Source: Acidobacteriota bacterium (lineage in GTDB: Bacteria; Acidobacteriota; Terriglobia; Terriglobales; Acidobacteriaceae). From it: 47,437 nucleotides of DNA. Position numbers and translations under genes: made by a program. Below, piece after piece: positions 17,905 through 27,443 of the stretch. The stretch covers positions 1 through 47,437 of the forward strand of contig JABCZC010000038.1 of assembly GCA_013289875.1 (NCBI GenBank). Reading direction: 5' to 3'. Each line of letters opens with the position of its first letter. Position 1 is the stretch's first letter. The notes beneath the pieces are model-generated. The model ran no database searches. It had not been told where the DNA came from and was given only the letters and a program-made list of their open reading frames with translations.

Positions 17905-20331
17905 TTACTTGGTAACCAGAGTCGTCGCAGTCGACTGGTTGTTGCCGGGGTGTGTTTCAGGGTCGGCGCTCGTGATGCTCGCCGTATCGATGATCTTTGA
18001 CCCAGCTGCGGCTGTCGCCCGAACCGTGATCAGAACGTTGAACTCCTGAAGTCCGGACCAGGTGATCGGGTCGAGGGACGTGAGTGTACAGGTAACGGTA
18101 TTGCCGGCGTGCGAGCAGTTCGTTCCACTCGAAGAAAGGCCGCAACCCTTCTTGCCGCAGGAGAAGACCGTCGGCGCCGCGTTGATATACGTGACCCCGG
18201 CCGGAAGCGTATCGGTCACCACCACTCCGGTAGCTGTATTTCCGCCACGGTTCACCGCAGCTATCTCATACGCGAACACGCTATTGTGGCTTACCAAAAA
18301 GGGAGCAAGATTCACCACCGCAAGGTCCACCGGTGGTGACGGGGGAGCCACAACCTGGTAGCTCACCGAGACCGGCGTAGCTGCATTCCCCGCAGCATCC
18401 GTCGCGTTGACGGTGAATGTCTGGGTCCCGACGCTGGAAGTATTCACCGAACTCGTAACGTTGCCGGTATTCAGCGTTCCGGGTGAGAAGGTCGACGCGC
18501 CGCACTTCACCACTCCAGAAAGGTTATCCGTGCAGCTGTACGTAGCCGTCACCGGCTGGTTCAGTACATAAGAGTTCGCCACGCCGTAATTGGTGGACGG
18601 CGCGGGTGACAAGATTGGCCCGGTGGCAACGACTGGCAGCGTCGTATCCACATTGATGGGCACAGTGTAGAAGTTAGTAGACCAGTTGCCGCTCCCATCC
18701 TGCGTGAACTTGAGCTCCCGGGTGCTGGCGCAGTCCTGGGCAAAGTAGTGCAGAAGATACATACCGTCGCCATCGAGAATGGGCACGCTCTGCTGCGGCG
18801 GCGTGAAGACGGTCGCGGCAGGTTGTGTGGGCGCACTCGAGGTCGGGCAGGCGATGCTGTTGGTCAGGGTAATGTCGCCGGGCACAGGCGATGTTCCCGG
18901 CACGGGCGGGTTCGCAGCGAGAGAGATGCCGTAGGTGATGCTCTGGATGGGCGCAGGGAGGAAATTCGCCGCCCCGGGTGGAGGAGGCTGGACGCCGGCG
19001 AAGCTGGGCGGCTGGCTGGAAAGAGTGACGGCCGCGGTATCGCTGTTGATCCACCCGCCGGGCTGCTGGCCGGCGACGGTGACGGTGGTCAGATCCTCGG
19101 GAACGGGAGCCACGGTGATGAAGCTGGAATTCGGATGCGTACCGGTACTGGTGGAGGAGTAGCCGCCCGGTCCGGTGAAGGTGACCAGCGAGTTTTGCGG
19201 GCAGAGCAGGGTCGCGAAGTCGGTGGTCGGGTCGAAGGCGCATTGGCCGCCGGTCCAGCCTTCGCTGGCCATGAGGAAGCCGACACCCTGGTGGAAGGTC
19301 GGGCCGTTGGCGTTAACGATGTCGGGAAGCGTAAAGCCCGGGCCGTCAAAGACTTCCTGGAAAATCTCATTGGGCGTCTGCGATATCGGACACTGCCCGC
19401 CGCTTTCGTTGGAACCGGTGCCGACCGCGCACTGGAGGGTGTAGAGCTTGCAGGCCGCGGCTCCACTCGGCAGCAGTTCACCGGTATGGGTCAGGCAACT
19501 GGATGTGGCGAAGGACGTTCCGGGAACCCAGACGGGGATAAAGACGGTCGGATCAATGGGTGAGTCAGCTACGTTTGGAATGGTGTTATTCGTGATCGAC
19601 AATCCCCCCGGGACGCCTTGCGCCTGCGCGAGATTGTAGACAAACTGGATTTGCTGGTTCGTCGTCGAGTCAAAGGGGAACGTCTGCGTAAGTTCCGCGG
19701 GCGTGGGATTGGTCGACGAGATTGGGTTGCCGGTGATGTCAGCCGGTCCTGTGACTCCGGTCTGCGTGCAGTTTGTATTCAGGTAAATTGAGGAGCTTGC
19801 CAGGTACCCGCCTGCGTCGACCAAAGCTAACGTTGTCTGCACCGCGCCGGATTGAAGACTGCTGCTGACATCGATGGGGGGTACCCCACCCGTGCTGGTG
19901 AAGTTGTCCGGATCCTGCCCGGTGAGAAGCCCTTCGCCGGCGGGAGTTTCATAGCCCGTGGTGAAGCAGTTCTCAAATCCCGCTGGTTCATCCACGCCGC
20001 CCGTGCACACATTTACTGGTCCGGTGGAAGTCGCCCCGGCAGTAACGGTCAGGAAGATAAAGTTGTCTACGAGGACATTGCCGGGGACAGCGCCCGGTAC
20101 GCTCGGTGTGGAAGAGAGGGTCGCCACAATGGGGGAAGCATTGCAGCTCAGTTGCACGGTGGAGCTGTTGAAGGTCACCTCATCGGCGCCGTACCCCGCG
20201 CCATTTTGCGAAAGGCGCACGTTCGTAGGGCCAAACAGCTGGATGGAATTAGTCTGGCCAAGCAGGGCCGAGGTTGCCGCAGCCAGGCATGCAGCGATCG
20301 TAATGCTACGCAGAAAGGAAGTTTGTTTCAT
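17905..20331 (-). CDS. Large secreted protein with C-terminal DUF11 domain
   Basis: An 808-residue exported protein. It starts with a signal peptide (SITIAACLAAATSALLGQ, about 9-26). The body is rich in Ser, Thr, Pro and Gly and of low charge, as in surface beta-sandwich proteins. Around 560-665 is a Big/HYR-like repeat (TYSCTDNLSGVVKCGASTF, then FTVNATDAAGN). The last 130 residues are a DUF11 repeat (VDLAVVNLAP..., NRGGNTATGVVVTDTLPAGV, ending NPGNNQS-like HPGNNQSTATTLV). The N-terminal half is not recognised but has paired Cys. Probably a cell-surface or secreted adhesin-type protein. ATG 20331 has AGGAG nine bases upstream. The conserved element A follows its stop. No sorting signal is seen. 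Confidence 0.85.
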   Translation of the reverse strand: MKQTSFLRSITIAACLAAATSALLGQTNSIQLFGPTNVRLSQNGAGYGADEVTFNSSTVQLSCNASPIVATLSSTPSVPGAVPGNVLVDNFIFLTVTAGATSTGPVNVCTGGVDEPAGFENCFTTGYETPAGEGLLTGQDPDNFTSTGGVPPIDVSSSLQSGAVQTTLALVDAGGYLASSSIYLNTNCTQTGVTGPADITGNPISSTNPTPAELTQTFPFDSTTNQQIQFVYNLAQAQGVPGGLSITNNTIPNVADSPIDPTVFIPVWVPGTSFATSSCLTHTGELLPSGAAACKLYTLQCAVGTGSNESGGQCPISQTPNEIFQEVFDGPGFTLPDIVNANGPTFHQGVGFLMASEGWTGGQCAFDPTTDFATLLCPQNSLVTFTGPGGYSSTSTGTHPNSSFITVAPVPEDLTTVTVAGQQPGGWINSDTAAVTLSSQPPSFAGVQPPPPGAANFLPAPIQSITYGISLAANPPVPGTSPVPGDITLTNSIACPTSSAPTQPAATVFTPPQQSVPILDGDGMYLLHYFAQDCASTRELKFTQDGSGNWSTNFYTVPINVDTTLPVVATGPILSPAPSTNYGVANSYVLNQPVTATYSCTDNLSGVVKCGASTFSPGTLNTGNVTSSVNTSSVGTQTFTVNATDAAGNAATPVSVSYQVVAPPSPPVDLAVVNLAPFLVSHNSVFAYEIAAVNRGGNTATGVVVTDTLPAGVTYINAAPTVFSCGKKGCGLSSSGTNCSHAGNTVTCTLTSLDPITWSGLQEFNVLITVRATAAAGSKIIDTASITSADPETHPGNNQSTATTLVTK

Positions 20332-20711
20332 TGGCGCAATCTCCTATCGCAGTTCCCGTTATGAATGAATACAGTCGATCACGCCTCAAAGAAGGCTTCA
20401 CAAAAGTCGTGAAAGGCTGTGGGGGAACAGCAACTCCCGGAGGTCGCCTGGACAAGTATGTCTCCAGAGGAATCGAACTCAACTGGAAACCATAGGATTG
20501 TCTATCCCCGAAGCGACTCTGTCAACGTGAAAGTGCCTGAAAGGAATGGGAAGGCCAGCTCTGCGCATGGGACGATGATCGGATTAAGATTCTCGATTGG
20601 ACCCGCCAGAGTTCCGAATCCAGGCCGACAGGATGTGATGCTCAAAAGAAGAACGGCACGCCGCATGGCATGCCGTTCGCGATCCGGGGATGTTGTCTCT
20701 GGATACCGTTC
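20332..20711. other. Intergenic region upstream of the DUF11 gene
   Basis: About 380 bp with no supported gene. It contains AGGAG (ribosome binding site of the DUF11 gene) next to 20331 and, at the other end, the terminator of the 2OG-Fe(II) oxygenase gene (20642-20678). The promoter of the DUF11 gene should lie here but no clear -35/-10 pair stands out. Confidence 0.4.
20642..20678 (-). terminator. Intrinsic terminator after the 2OG-Fe(II) oxygenase gene
   Basis: On the minus strand GAACGGCATGCC and GGCGTGCCGTTC form a 12-bp stem (one T-G pair, loop ATGC; plus-strand 20651-20678). It is followed by TTCTTTT. It lies 33 bp after the oxygenase stop and separates it from the DUF11 gene. Confidence 0.85.
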
Positions 20712-21530
20712 TTATTTGCGCAGGCTCTTGTACGCGTCGACCAGAATTGGAGGCGTAACCGCGCGAACAAGATTTTTTAAAGACGAAGGCTGTTGTTGAG
20801 GTTGATCCGCCTCACCTGGACGCGCCTTGAAGAGAGTTGAATGAGACTCGCCGACTTCTTCTGCCGGACGGCCGTTAGAGTAATAATAGGTCGCGATCGA
20901 CTTGCGGGTGCGATCTGGCGGGCAGGATAGCGGAGTTGGGTGACCGTGGAATGAGGTGGAGGTCGTGCTGAAGATCGCACAGCGGTTAAATAACGGCAGA
21001 ATTTTCTGCTCGGCCGCAGTCATTTCCTTGTTCCACAGCTCAAAGTGTCCCCCATACTCCTCTTTCCAATCCTTGTTCAGGTAGATCAGAACGTTGATTC
21101 GGCGGTCGAGATTGAGCTTTTCATGGTGATTGAAGTCCGCGTGGACCCCAAGTTTGCCACCAGGCTTGATCTGATGCAGTCCGCCACCAACGAAGTAGGG
21201 ATCGGGGACAATGCCCTTTATGCCGGTGAGTGTTTCGAGAAACTGAAGCATGGGACGGCTGTTGAGAAAATAAAGGACGTCGCGGTCGCCCGCGGGTAGT
21301 TTCTCGACAGCGTCGAAGGCCAGTTTAACCTCGTTCTGATTCTCGAAGCTCTGCCACTTTAACTGTTTCGGTTCAGGGAATTCTCTTAAAGCTGCTTCAG
21401 CGGCCTCAATCGGCAGGAAGTCGTCGAAATAAATGTGAGGAAAGGGTTTGGCATTCTTGTATTGTTCCGCCCTTTCCTTGGCCAGACGCTCCAGCTTACT
21501 GGCAAATTCGTCACTCAGCAGTTCCTTCAT
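20712..21530 (-). CDS. 2-oxoglutarate/Fe(II)-dependent oxygenase
   Basis: A 272-residue soluble enzyme of the 2OG-Fe(II) oxygenase superfamily (prolyl 4-hydroxylase-like fold). The iron ligands are visible as HxD in LGVHADFNHH (about 137-139) and a distal His in SFHGHPTPL (about 197-199); RTRKSIATYYY (about 208-218) gives the Arg that binds the 2OG carboxylate. LDRRINVLIYLN between them is typical of the family. It would hydroxylate a substrate in the cytoplasm. It stands at the left edge of the glycan region, is divergent from the glycosyltransferase gene and has its own terminator. Related enzymes in glycan clusters may act on sugars, amino-acid or lipid parts; the target here is unknown. 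Confidence 0.88.
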   Translation of the reverse strand: MKELLSDEFASKLERLAKERAEQYKNAKPFPHIYFDDFLPIEAAEAALREFPEPKQLKWQSFENQNEVKLAFDAVEKLPAGDRDVLYFLNSRPMLQFLETLTGIKGIVPDPYFVGGGLHQIKPGGKLGVHADFNHHEKLNLDRRINVLIYLNKDWKEEYGGHFELWNKEMTAAEQKILPLFNRCAIFSTTSTSFHGHPTPLSCPPDRTRKSIATYYYSNGRPAEEVGESHSTLFKARPGEADQPQQQPSSLKNLVRAVTPPILVDAYKSLRK

Positions 21531-21812
21531 GGGTTTTCCTTGTGGCGGCCCGATGGGCGCGGGGTTTTGAGGAGGTCGATGGGTTCATCTCAAGTTTTAG
21601 TACAAGGCAGGTCGAGGATCAATAACACTTAAGTTCCTCCCTGGTAACCGATGCGGAGGAGCATCGATCCAACTCCGCCGGACTACACTGCCGCAGGACC
21701 GCAAAAAGGTGATTCCAGGCTGGACCATGCTTGAAATGCCGATGCTGAGTAGTCGCGAGGCGAAGTTCGTACTTTATCCAGTATCCAGACGATGCGGTAG
21801 AGTGAAGGTGGT

Positions 21813-22766
21813 ATGCCCAAGGATTTGATCTTAACCTACGCAACGGATGTGAAGTTCGACGATTTGAAGCGCCTTCTTGTATCTGCGCGCCGCTTCTGCC
21901 CGCCTGACGAAGTCGATATCGCTGTGTTCATTAATCCTCTAGGCCCGAAATACCACCAATTGGCGGAGGAGTGTGATGTTGAGCTGATCCCCTGCAACAG
22001 CGTGTGGAAGGAAATTCGGAACTCGAAGCAAATGAAGCTCTTCTATCGTCTCATTCTCGCTTTGGCGGAACGATTCGAACGATATCCCCAAATATTTGGA
22101 AAGTCTGAGACGAGCAACTATGTTTATAGAACGATTGCCTATCCGTGGCTGCACGCCATCGGACAACGTCATTTAGCCTACGAAGCCTTCCTCCAGGTCC
22201 GCAGCAACTACCGGATGATCTTTATCTCCGATGCCCGGGACGTTATCCTCCAGGGCAATCCCTTCCGCGATCTTGATGAAACGAAATTGCACGTCTATGA
22301 GCTATCCACCACATACCTCAATTCCAGTGCTCTGAAAGCTAAGGACACTTTGGATCCGGACATCTACCTTGACTCGGAATGGGTGCAGCAAGTGTTTGGA
22401 AACGATGTACTGGATCGACTTCAGGGCCGTTCCGTCGCATGCTGTGGAACGACGATCGGCGGACGCGAAGCGATAATGGATTATCTCGCACGCATGACCA
22501 AAGCGATCCTCCGGTACAAATACCGGCCACTCGATCAGGCCATTTCCAACATGATCCTCCATCTGGAAATTCCTCCGGAACAGGTCGTTTTTCACAAGAA
22601 CGGAGAGGGATCTGTGCTGACACTGGAAGGCATGGATGAAAAAGAGATCCATTTAGAAGATGGAGAAATGCGCTTCAACGGCCGCGCCACGGCTGTCGTT
22701 CACATGTATGACCGAATGCCTGAAACAGACGCGTTTGTTAAGGAGCTATATCCGTCCAGCGAATGA
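21813..22766 (+). CDS. Putative glycosyltransferase (GT-A-like)
   Basis: A 317-residue cytoplasmic protein. It opens with LILTYATDVKFDDLKRLLVS and has YRMIFISDARDVILQGNPF (about 131-149), a DxxD type acidic motif in the position of the metal-binding DxD of GT-A enzymes; DARDVILQGNPF resembles the D-RDV-Q-PF motif of poorly described glycosyltransferases. A later part has CCGTTIGGREAIMDYL (about 211-226) and LDQAISNMILH, patterns also seen in such enzymes. Donor and acceptor are unknown. It is convergent with the flippase gene (48 bp gap). It is the only transferase-like gene here besides the initiating enzyme. Confidence 0.7.
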   Translation: MPKDLILTYATDVKFDDLKRLLVSARRFCPPDEVDIAVFINPLGPKYHQLAEECDVELIPCNSVWKEIRNSKQMKLFYRLILALAERFERYPQIFGKSETSNYVYRTIAYPWLHAIGQRHLAYEAFLQVRSNYRMIFISDARDVILQGNPFRDLDETKLHVYELSTTYLNSSALKAKDTLDPDIYLDSEWVQQVFGNDVLDRLQGRSVACCGTTIGGREAIMDYLARMTKAILRYKYRPLDQAISNMILHLEIPPEQVVFHKNGEGSVLTLEGMDEKEIHLEDGEMRFNGRATAVVHMYDRMPETDAFVKELYPSSE

Positions 22767-22814
22767 TGGCCCAGCGTAGTCCATCGGACAACGATCGATC
22801 ACAGCTCCCGACGC

Positions 22815-24194
22815 CTATGAAAAAGAGCGTCTTAACAAGAAGCACGCGAGAAGAACGACCAGGAAGATTCCGGTCATTTGTAGGTCTTGCCGTAACGGCC
22901 GAACCCCTTCGCGTGTAGCTCCAAACTGGGTCACCACATACAGCGGGAAGTCTCCGGCGGCAATCGCAATCACCGCTCCGAACATTCCAAAGAAATGAAA
23001 TGCGATGGGAATGCTGGCAAAGATGCAAATGCAGTAAGCCGCATTGCCAATCGCATTGTACTGCGCCTTGCCGAGTGAAAAGAGAACCGGGGCGGTCGTT
23101 TGATAGAGCAACGTTTGCCAGAGTCCGAGCGCGAGAATAGGAATCATCCACGCCGCTTCATGATAGCGATGGTCGTAGAGTTTTAAAATCAACAGGCCGC
23201 CCCAGTTGGCCATAATGCTGAGCAGAAAGGCCCCGGCCAGCAAGGCATAGAAGCGGTATCGCAGATATTCCGCTCTGAACTGACTCTCATGCAGATGAAT
23301 CATCCTGGCGATAAAGGGGTAAGCGACTCTGGTGCCGAGAGAAAGAATGACTGCGCGCGGAACATCTGAGAGCTGATAGGAGATCGAATAGATGCCGAGC
23401 AGAGTGAAGCTGATTAACTTACCGAGGATCAAACGATCGGCCTGAGAGGCAAAGAAGAAAAAGGCCGTGCCGACCATGATCCACTTTCCAAAATGCACAA
23501 TGCCATGAACTGACGCTTTTTCCCAATGAAGCGAGTTGCGGATGCCGGGCGCAACCGATGGAATGTGGCTGAGAACCAGACGATAAAAAAACGAGATTAC
23601 CTGACCGCCGACGATCGACCACACCGATGGCCAGAAGTATGCCCATATCACCGTGACGATCAGCGAGACGAGCGCGGTGCTACCGTCAATTCCGAAGAGC
23701 CGCCGAACCCTCATGTGACGAGACAGACTAAGCAGATTCGTGCTATTGAATCCGCCTATCAGGATCATCAGAGAGAGAACCGGAAGCAAGTACTTCAGTT
23801 GCGGATCATGATAGAAGATGGCCATCGGCCAGCTGATCGCGACCGCGATAAGCCAGAGAACGATGCCACGGATCAATTGGATCGTCCATGCCGTGTTCAG
23901 GAAATCAGGGTCGTCCCCGCGTGGAGCCTGGATCACGCTCTGGCTTACTCCAATGTCGGAGAGCAGCGTCAGGCCAGTGATCAGCGTCATCAGCAGCGTC
24001 ATCTCTCCGAAGTATGCGGGAATCAAAAGCCGCGTTAGCACGAGGCTGCTCACCACACGCAGAGCCATCCCCGACCCATATTCGAGGATCGTCCAGAATG
24101 AAGCTGTTAAGGCGCTCTTCTTGAGACCATGGAGTGCACTGGAAGGGTTGTCAGACAAGATCTCTGGGCTCACGATTGCTTGTTCACTCTGCAT
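22815..24194 (-). CDS. Wzx-like oligosaccharide flippase (MOP superfamily)
   Basis: A 459-residue integral membrane protein with about twelve hydrophobic segments and the pattern of polysaccharide flippases: LKKSALTASFWTILEYGSGM at the N-terminus, LTRLLIPAYFGEMTLLMTLI, and TGLTLLSDIGVSQSVIQ, which is the common start of the RfbX/Wzx type. It would move lipid-linked glycan units across the inner membrane. It is transcribed away from the SGNH gene. Being next to a polymerase-like gene, initiating transferase and glycosyltransferase supports a Wzx/Wzy pathway. Confidence 0.9.
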   Translation of the reverse strand: MQSEQAIVSPEILSDNPSSALHGLKKSALTASFWTILEYGSGMALRVVSSLVLTRLLIPAYFGEMTLLMTLITGLTLLSDIGVSQSVIQAPRGDDPDFLNTAWTIQLIRGIVLWLIAVAISWPMAIFYHDPQLKYLLPVLSLMILIGGFNSTNLLSLSRHMRVRRLFGIDGSTALVSLIVTVIWAYFWPSVWSIVGGQVISFFYRLVLSHIPSVAPGIRNSLHWEKASVHGIVHFGKWIMVGTAFFFFASQADRLILGKLISFTLLGIYSISYQLSDVPRAVILSLGTRVAYPFIARMIHLHESQFRAEYLRYRFYALLAGAFLLSIMANWGGLLILKLYDHRYHEAAWMIPILALGLWQTLLYQTTAPVLFSLGKAQYNAIGNAAYCICIFASIPIAFHFFGMFGAVIAIAAGDFPLYVVTQFGATREGVRPLRQDLQMTGIFLVVLLACFLLRRSFS

Positions 24195-24804
24195 TCTTCA
24201 GAACTGCGATGAAGCATGTTGCCTGTAACCTGACTGGGCAACCACTCGACTCTCTCCTGCTCGAATTCGAGAGGCGTCGCTCATCGGACTCTTCAAACTT
24301 TCCCGCATTTCAAACTTTGCTCTCGTTTCCCGCTCGCGGAAGGTATGAACAATCCTTACGCCATATCCGCTCGGGATTCTTTCCCTCAGACTCTGTTAGC
24401 ACTTCGCAACAATTCACCTGGACTTTGCCCAGCTTGCACGCTACAGCACGTTGCTATGCCCTCATAGCGTCAGACACTCAAGACATGCCGTGTTCGGCAG
24501 GAGACACAGCTTCTTCGGTATGGCATCTTCTTGTGAGAAGCTTCAGACGAATCAGGCCCGTTAAAACCATTAAGGCGAGCAGACCCTAGAAGGATTCCGG
24601 CACACTAAAGGAAATCCAGCTCGCCCCAAAAAGCCTAATTCTTTTGAAGAGTCTGTCTTGACATACCAAGGCTGTACGTCAGTGTACCGTTTCCACCAAA
24701 CCCACACAACGCCGTTTCGGCCAGCGTTGCTACAACGAAGGTGTAACTCATGAACCCATGGATTGAAGGTCGAATACGATAAAATTTAGCTCGGAACCCA
24801 CACT
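24195..24804. promoter_or_regulatory. Divergent gap between flippase and SGNH genes
   Basis: About 610 bp with no supported gene; a 151-codon frame on the plus strand overlaps the flippase start and is not protein-like. A TTGACA at 24658-24663 on the plus strand is the best -35, but the matching -10 is poor (AGTGTA at 17 bp). Base composition is less GC-rich than in genes. No strong repeat or riboswitch-like pattern was recognised. Confidence 0.4.
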
Positions 24805-25779
24805 ATGGCCGACACGACTTTGGCTGTCTCTGAAGCTGCCGACGTGGAGAGAACTGCTCCCCGGCAGGACTGTCGCGCCTCCTGGTGGAGATACCCGATT
24901 TACTGTCTGATTGTGGTTTCTCTGCCCGCTCTCTTTCTTCTCTCCTCCATCTTCATTGTCAGGTCGAAAAGCTTTCCGGTTGAATCTCACGATCCATTCC
25001 TGCTCAATCCCGACTATGCCTACAGCCTGAGTCATGTGAATTGCGACGTCGTTGTATTCGGCGATTCCACCGCGATCACTGGAGTCGATCCCACTGTCAT
25101 CGAGAAGTCCACTGGACTCAAGACCTGCAACATCGCGCAGTCGCAGAGTATCCTTGCTCTTCTCGGGACAGCCGCTCTTGACAACTATCTTCAATCGAAT
25201 GAGCCGCCGAAATACCTGGTGATCCAACTGGGGCCGGAATCATTCTCTCGGGATCATCAGCAGTTCTACTGGCCGGAAGGCATCACACTTCTGCTGCGAA
25301 AGAAATTTGGCCTGCGCACGCTGCTTACGCTGGTTGCGCACCCTCAAGAAACTTACGGCTTCGCCATTTGGGCCATCAAGGCAAAGCTTGGCGCGCTGGG
25401 TCCCGCTCCCAACTTCATCGAAATGGAGGCTACGTTTCGCTCCCGGTCTGGTTTGTTGATCTTGCCGAAGCCTCCTGAGACTGGGTGCGTGAAGCACGGG
25501 CTTTTATGGCCGCCAACCTTGTCATGGATCAAGGGACTGCGGGAGAAGTATTCGGTGAACGGAACGCAGGTCCTCATTGACGTAGCCCCAATACCTGCCT
25601 GCGAAAACGACATTGCACAGATTGCTGCTTCTTTAGCGGGCGTGACCGACAACACGTTACCGGTTTATCCGATCTCACTTTTTTCAGATCTCGATCGCCA
25701 TTTGACCATGGTAGGCGCGGAGCGCTCTACCGAAGAGATCGCACAACAAATTCAATCGCGACAACAACGCCAAAAGTAA
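24805..25779 (+). CDS. SGNH-type acyl transfer partner of MBOAT
   Basis: A 324-residue protein with one N-terminal membrane helix (IYCLIVVSLPALFLLSSIFIV, about 32-52) and the rest periplasmic. The nucleophile motif is CDVVVFGDSTAITGVDP (Ser in GDS, about 88), and the C-terminal DRHLTMVGA (about 299-307) supplies the Asp/His pair expected in SGNH enzymes of the AlgJ/AlgX/DltD kind. The MBOAT gene follows after 77 bp in the same direction. In such pairs the MBOAT brings acyl groups through the membrane and the SGNH protein places them on the glycan. The middle of the protein is less well matched, so hydrolase activity cannot be excluded. Confidence 0.82.
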   Translation: MADTTLAVSEAADVERTAPRQDCRASWWRYPIYCLIVVSLPALFLLSSIFIVRSKSFPVESHDPFLLNPDYAYSLSHVNCDVVVFGDSTAITGVDPTVIEKSTGLKTCNIAQSQSILALLGTAALDNYLQSNEPPKYLVIQLGPESFSRDHQQFYWPEGITLLLRKKFGLRTLLTLVAHPQETYGFAIWAIKAKLGALGPAPNFIEMEATFRSRSGLLILPKPPETGCVKHGLLWPPTLSWIKGLREKYSVNGTQVLIDVAPIPACENDIAQIAASLAGVTDNTLPVYPISLFSDLDRHLTMVGAERSTEEIAQQIQSRQQRQK

Positions 25780-25856
25780 ACGCGGTTCTGGCGCGCCTTC
25801 CAGTCTGGTTAAGGCGAACAGCGCACGATTTTCGAGTGAAAGGCACCAGCTGACCA

Positions 25857-27443
25857 ATGCTGTTTAACTCCCCGGAATTTCTCTTCTGCTATTTGCCCAT
25901 CGTGCTGGCTGGATTCGCGGTCGCCGGCAGATTTGGGCGCCTGCCGGTTGTATGTTGGCTCGCTTTCATGTCCCTGGTTTTTTATGGCTATTGGCGACCG
26001 GCATTTCTGTTTCTGCTCGTCGGCTCCATCATCGTGAACTTTACCTGCTCCAGATTGATCTGGAAATTTCAAGCGCGACCGGCTATTCAGAAGGCCTGCC
26101 TGGTTGCCGGGGTCAGTCTCAATCTGGGAGCGCTTTTCTATTACAAGTACTTGTTTGCGCTGCTTCATTTTCTCGATGGTGTCGGGGTCTTGCATCACTC
26201 TTTTGGAAATGTGATTCTGCCGCTCGGTATTTCCTTTTTCACTTTTACTCAGATTGCCTATTTGATCGATCTGGCTCAGGGAGCCGCCGAACCGCAGAGC
26301 TTCATCAGCTACGTATTGTTCGTAACGTTCTTCCCGCACCTGATCGCGGGACCCATCCTGCACCACGGCGAAATCATGCCGCAGTTCGCTAAGGGGCGCG
26401 ACTTTTCTCTGAAGTGGAATGATGTTGCACTGGGGTTAAGTTGGTTCATCCTGGGCCTTTGCAAGAAGGTATTGATTGCCGACCGGATTGCCCGTTTTGC
26501 GGACTCGACGTTTGCCCAGCCTGCGGGTCTACCGCTGCTGAGCGCATGGCTCGGGGTTCTGAATTATGCGGTGCAGCTATACTTTGATTTTTCCGGTTAT
26601 TCCGATATGGCCCTGGGGCTGGCCCGGATGTTCTCGATTGAATTGCCCTTCAACTTCAATTCGCCCTACAAGTCGCCCAGCGTGATTGAGTTCTGGCAAC
26701 GGTGGCACATGACGCTGAGCCGTTATCTCACGGTCTATCTCTACAATCCCATGTCCTTATCGATCAGCCGGCGAAGGCTCATAAAGGGCAAGCCCACCTC
26801 GCGCAAGGCCACGCGGACGCTCGCCGGTTTTTCCAGCATGGTTGCCCTGCCCACGATTGCCACAATGTTTCTGGCGGGAATCTGGCATGGAGCGGGGCTG
26901 CAGTTCATCATCTTCGGAGTGCTGCACGGCGTTTACCTCACCATTAATCACGCTTGGCGAATCTTCCGCCGCGAGGGCACGGTCGTTGCAAAAATCATCG
27001 AATGGCGTCCGGTCAGCGTGCTGCTTACGTTCTTTGCAGTCTGCATCGCGGCCGTGTTTTTCCGGGCGGCGTCGACTCACGATGCCCTGCGGTTGCTTGC
27101 CGGCATGTTTGGCGCAAACGGTCTTGGGCTGCCGGCGCCCGTTATCGCCAAGCTGGGAACGGCTCTACCGGGATTGCTGCATGTGCCTTTTCTGGCTGCG
27201 CCCATGCTTCTGCTGTCGGGCAAAGCTTCCCTGGTTCTGGCGCTTTTCCCTGTTGTCTGGTTCCTGCCCAACACGCAGGAGATTCTCGGACAGGCCAAGG
27301 GAGAACACTCCGACATAACTGGATTTACGAAGATTGCGTTGTGGCGCCCGAATTTGGCCTGGGCAACCTCTCTCGGAATGGTGATGATTGCCGTTCTTTG
27401 GTACATGACAGACACTTCTTCATTTCTGTACTTCCAGTTTTAG
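25857..27443 (+). CDS. MBOAT family O-acyltransferase (AlgI-like)
   Basis: A 528-residue polytopic membrane protein. The N-terminal MLFNSPEFLFCYLPIVLAGF is typical of the AlgI/PatA branch, as is LPLGISFFTFTQIAYLIDL and FFPHLIAGPILHHGEIMPQF. The motif FWQRWHMTLS and the catalytic His in GIWHGAGLQFIIFGVLHG (about 342-359) are intact. It likely transfers acetyl from acetyl-CoA across the membrane for O-acylation of the surface glycan, together with the SGNH protein encoded just before it. It has about ten membrane segments; the ATG at 25857 gives the canonical N-terminus. Confidence 0.94.
   Translation: MLFNSPEFLFCYLPIVLAGFAVAGRFGRLPVVCWLAFMSLVFYGYWRPAFLFLLVGSIIVNFTCSRLIWKFQARPAIQKACLVAGVSLNLGALFYYKYLFALLHFLDGVGVLHHSFGNVILPLGISFFTFTQIAYLIDLAQGAAEPQSFISYVLFVTFFPHLIAGPILHHGEIMPQFAKGRDFSLKWNDVALGLSWFILGLCKKVLIADRIARFADSTFAQPAGLPLLSAWLGVLNYAVQLYFDFSGYSDMALGLARMFSIELPFNFNSPYKSPSVIEFWQRWHMTLSRYLTVYLYNPMSLSISRRRLIKGKPTSRKATRTLAGFSSMVALPTIATMFLAGIWHGAGLQFIIFGVLHGVYLTINHAWRIFRREGTVVAKIIEWRPVSVLLTFFAVCIAAVFFRAASTHDALRLLAGMFGANGLGLPAPVIAKLGTALPGLLHVPFLAAPMLLLSGKASLVLALFPVVWFLPNTQEILGQAKGEHSDITGFTKIALWRPNLAWATSLGMVMIAVLWYMTDTSSFLYFQF

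Noticed and set aside
18748..19563. Plus-strand frame of 271 codons inside the DUF11 gene
   Set aside because: Arg/Gly-rich translation typical of an antisense shadow of a GC-rich gene; the opposite strand has signal peptide and domain evidence.
24134..24589. Plus-strand frame of 151 codons in the flippase-SGNH gap
   Set aside because: Overlaps the start of the flippase gene antisense and has no recognisable features or ribosome binding site.
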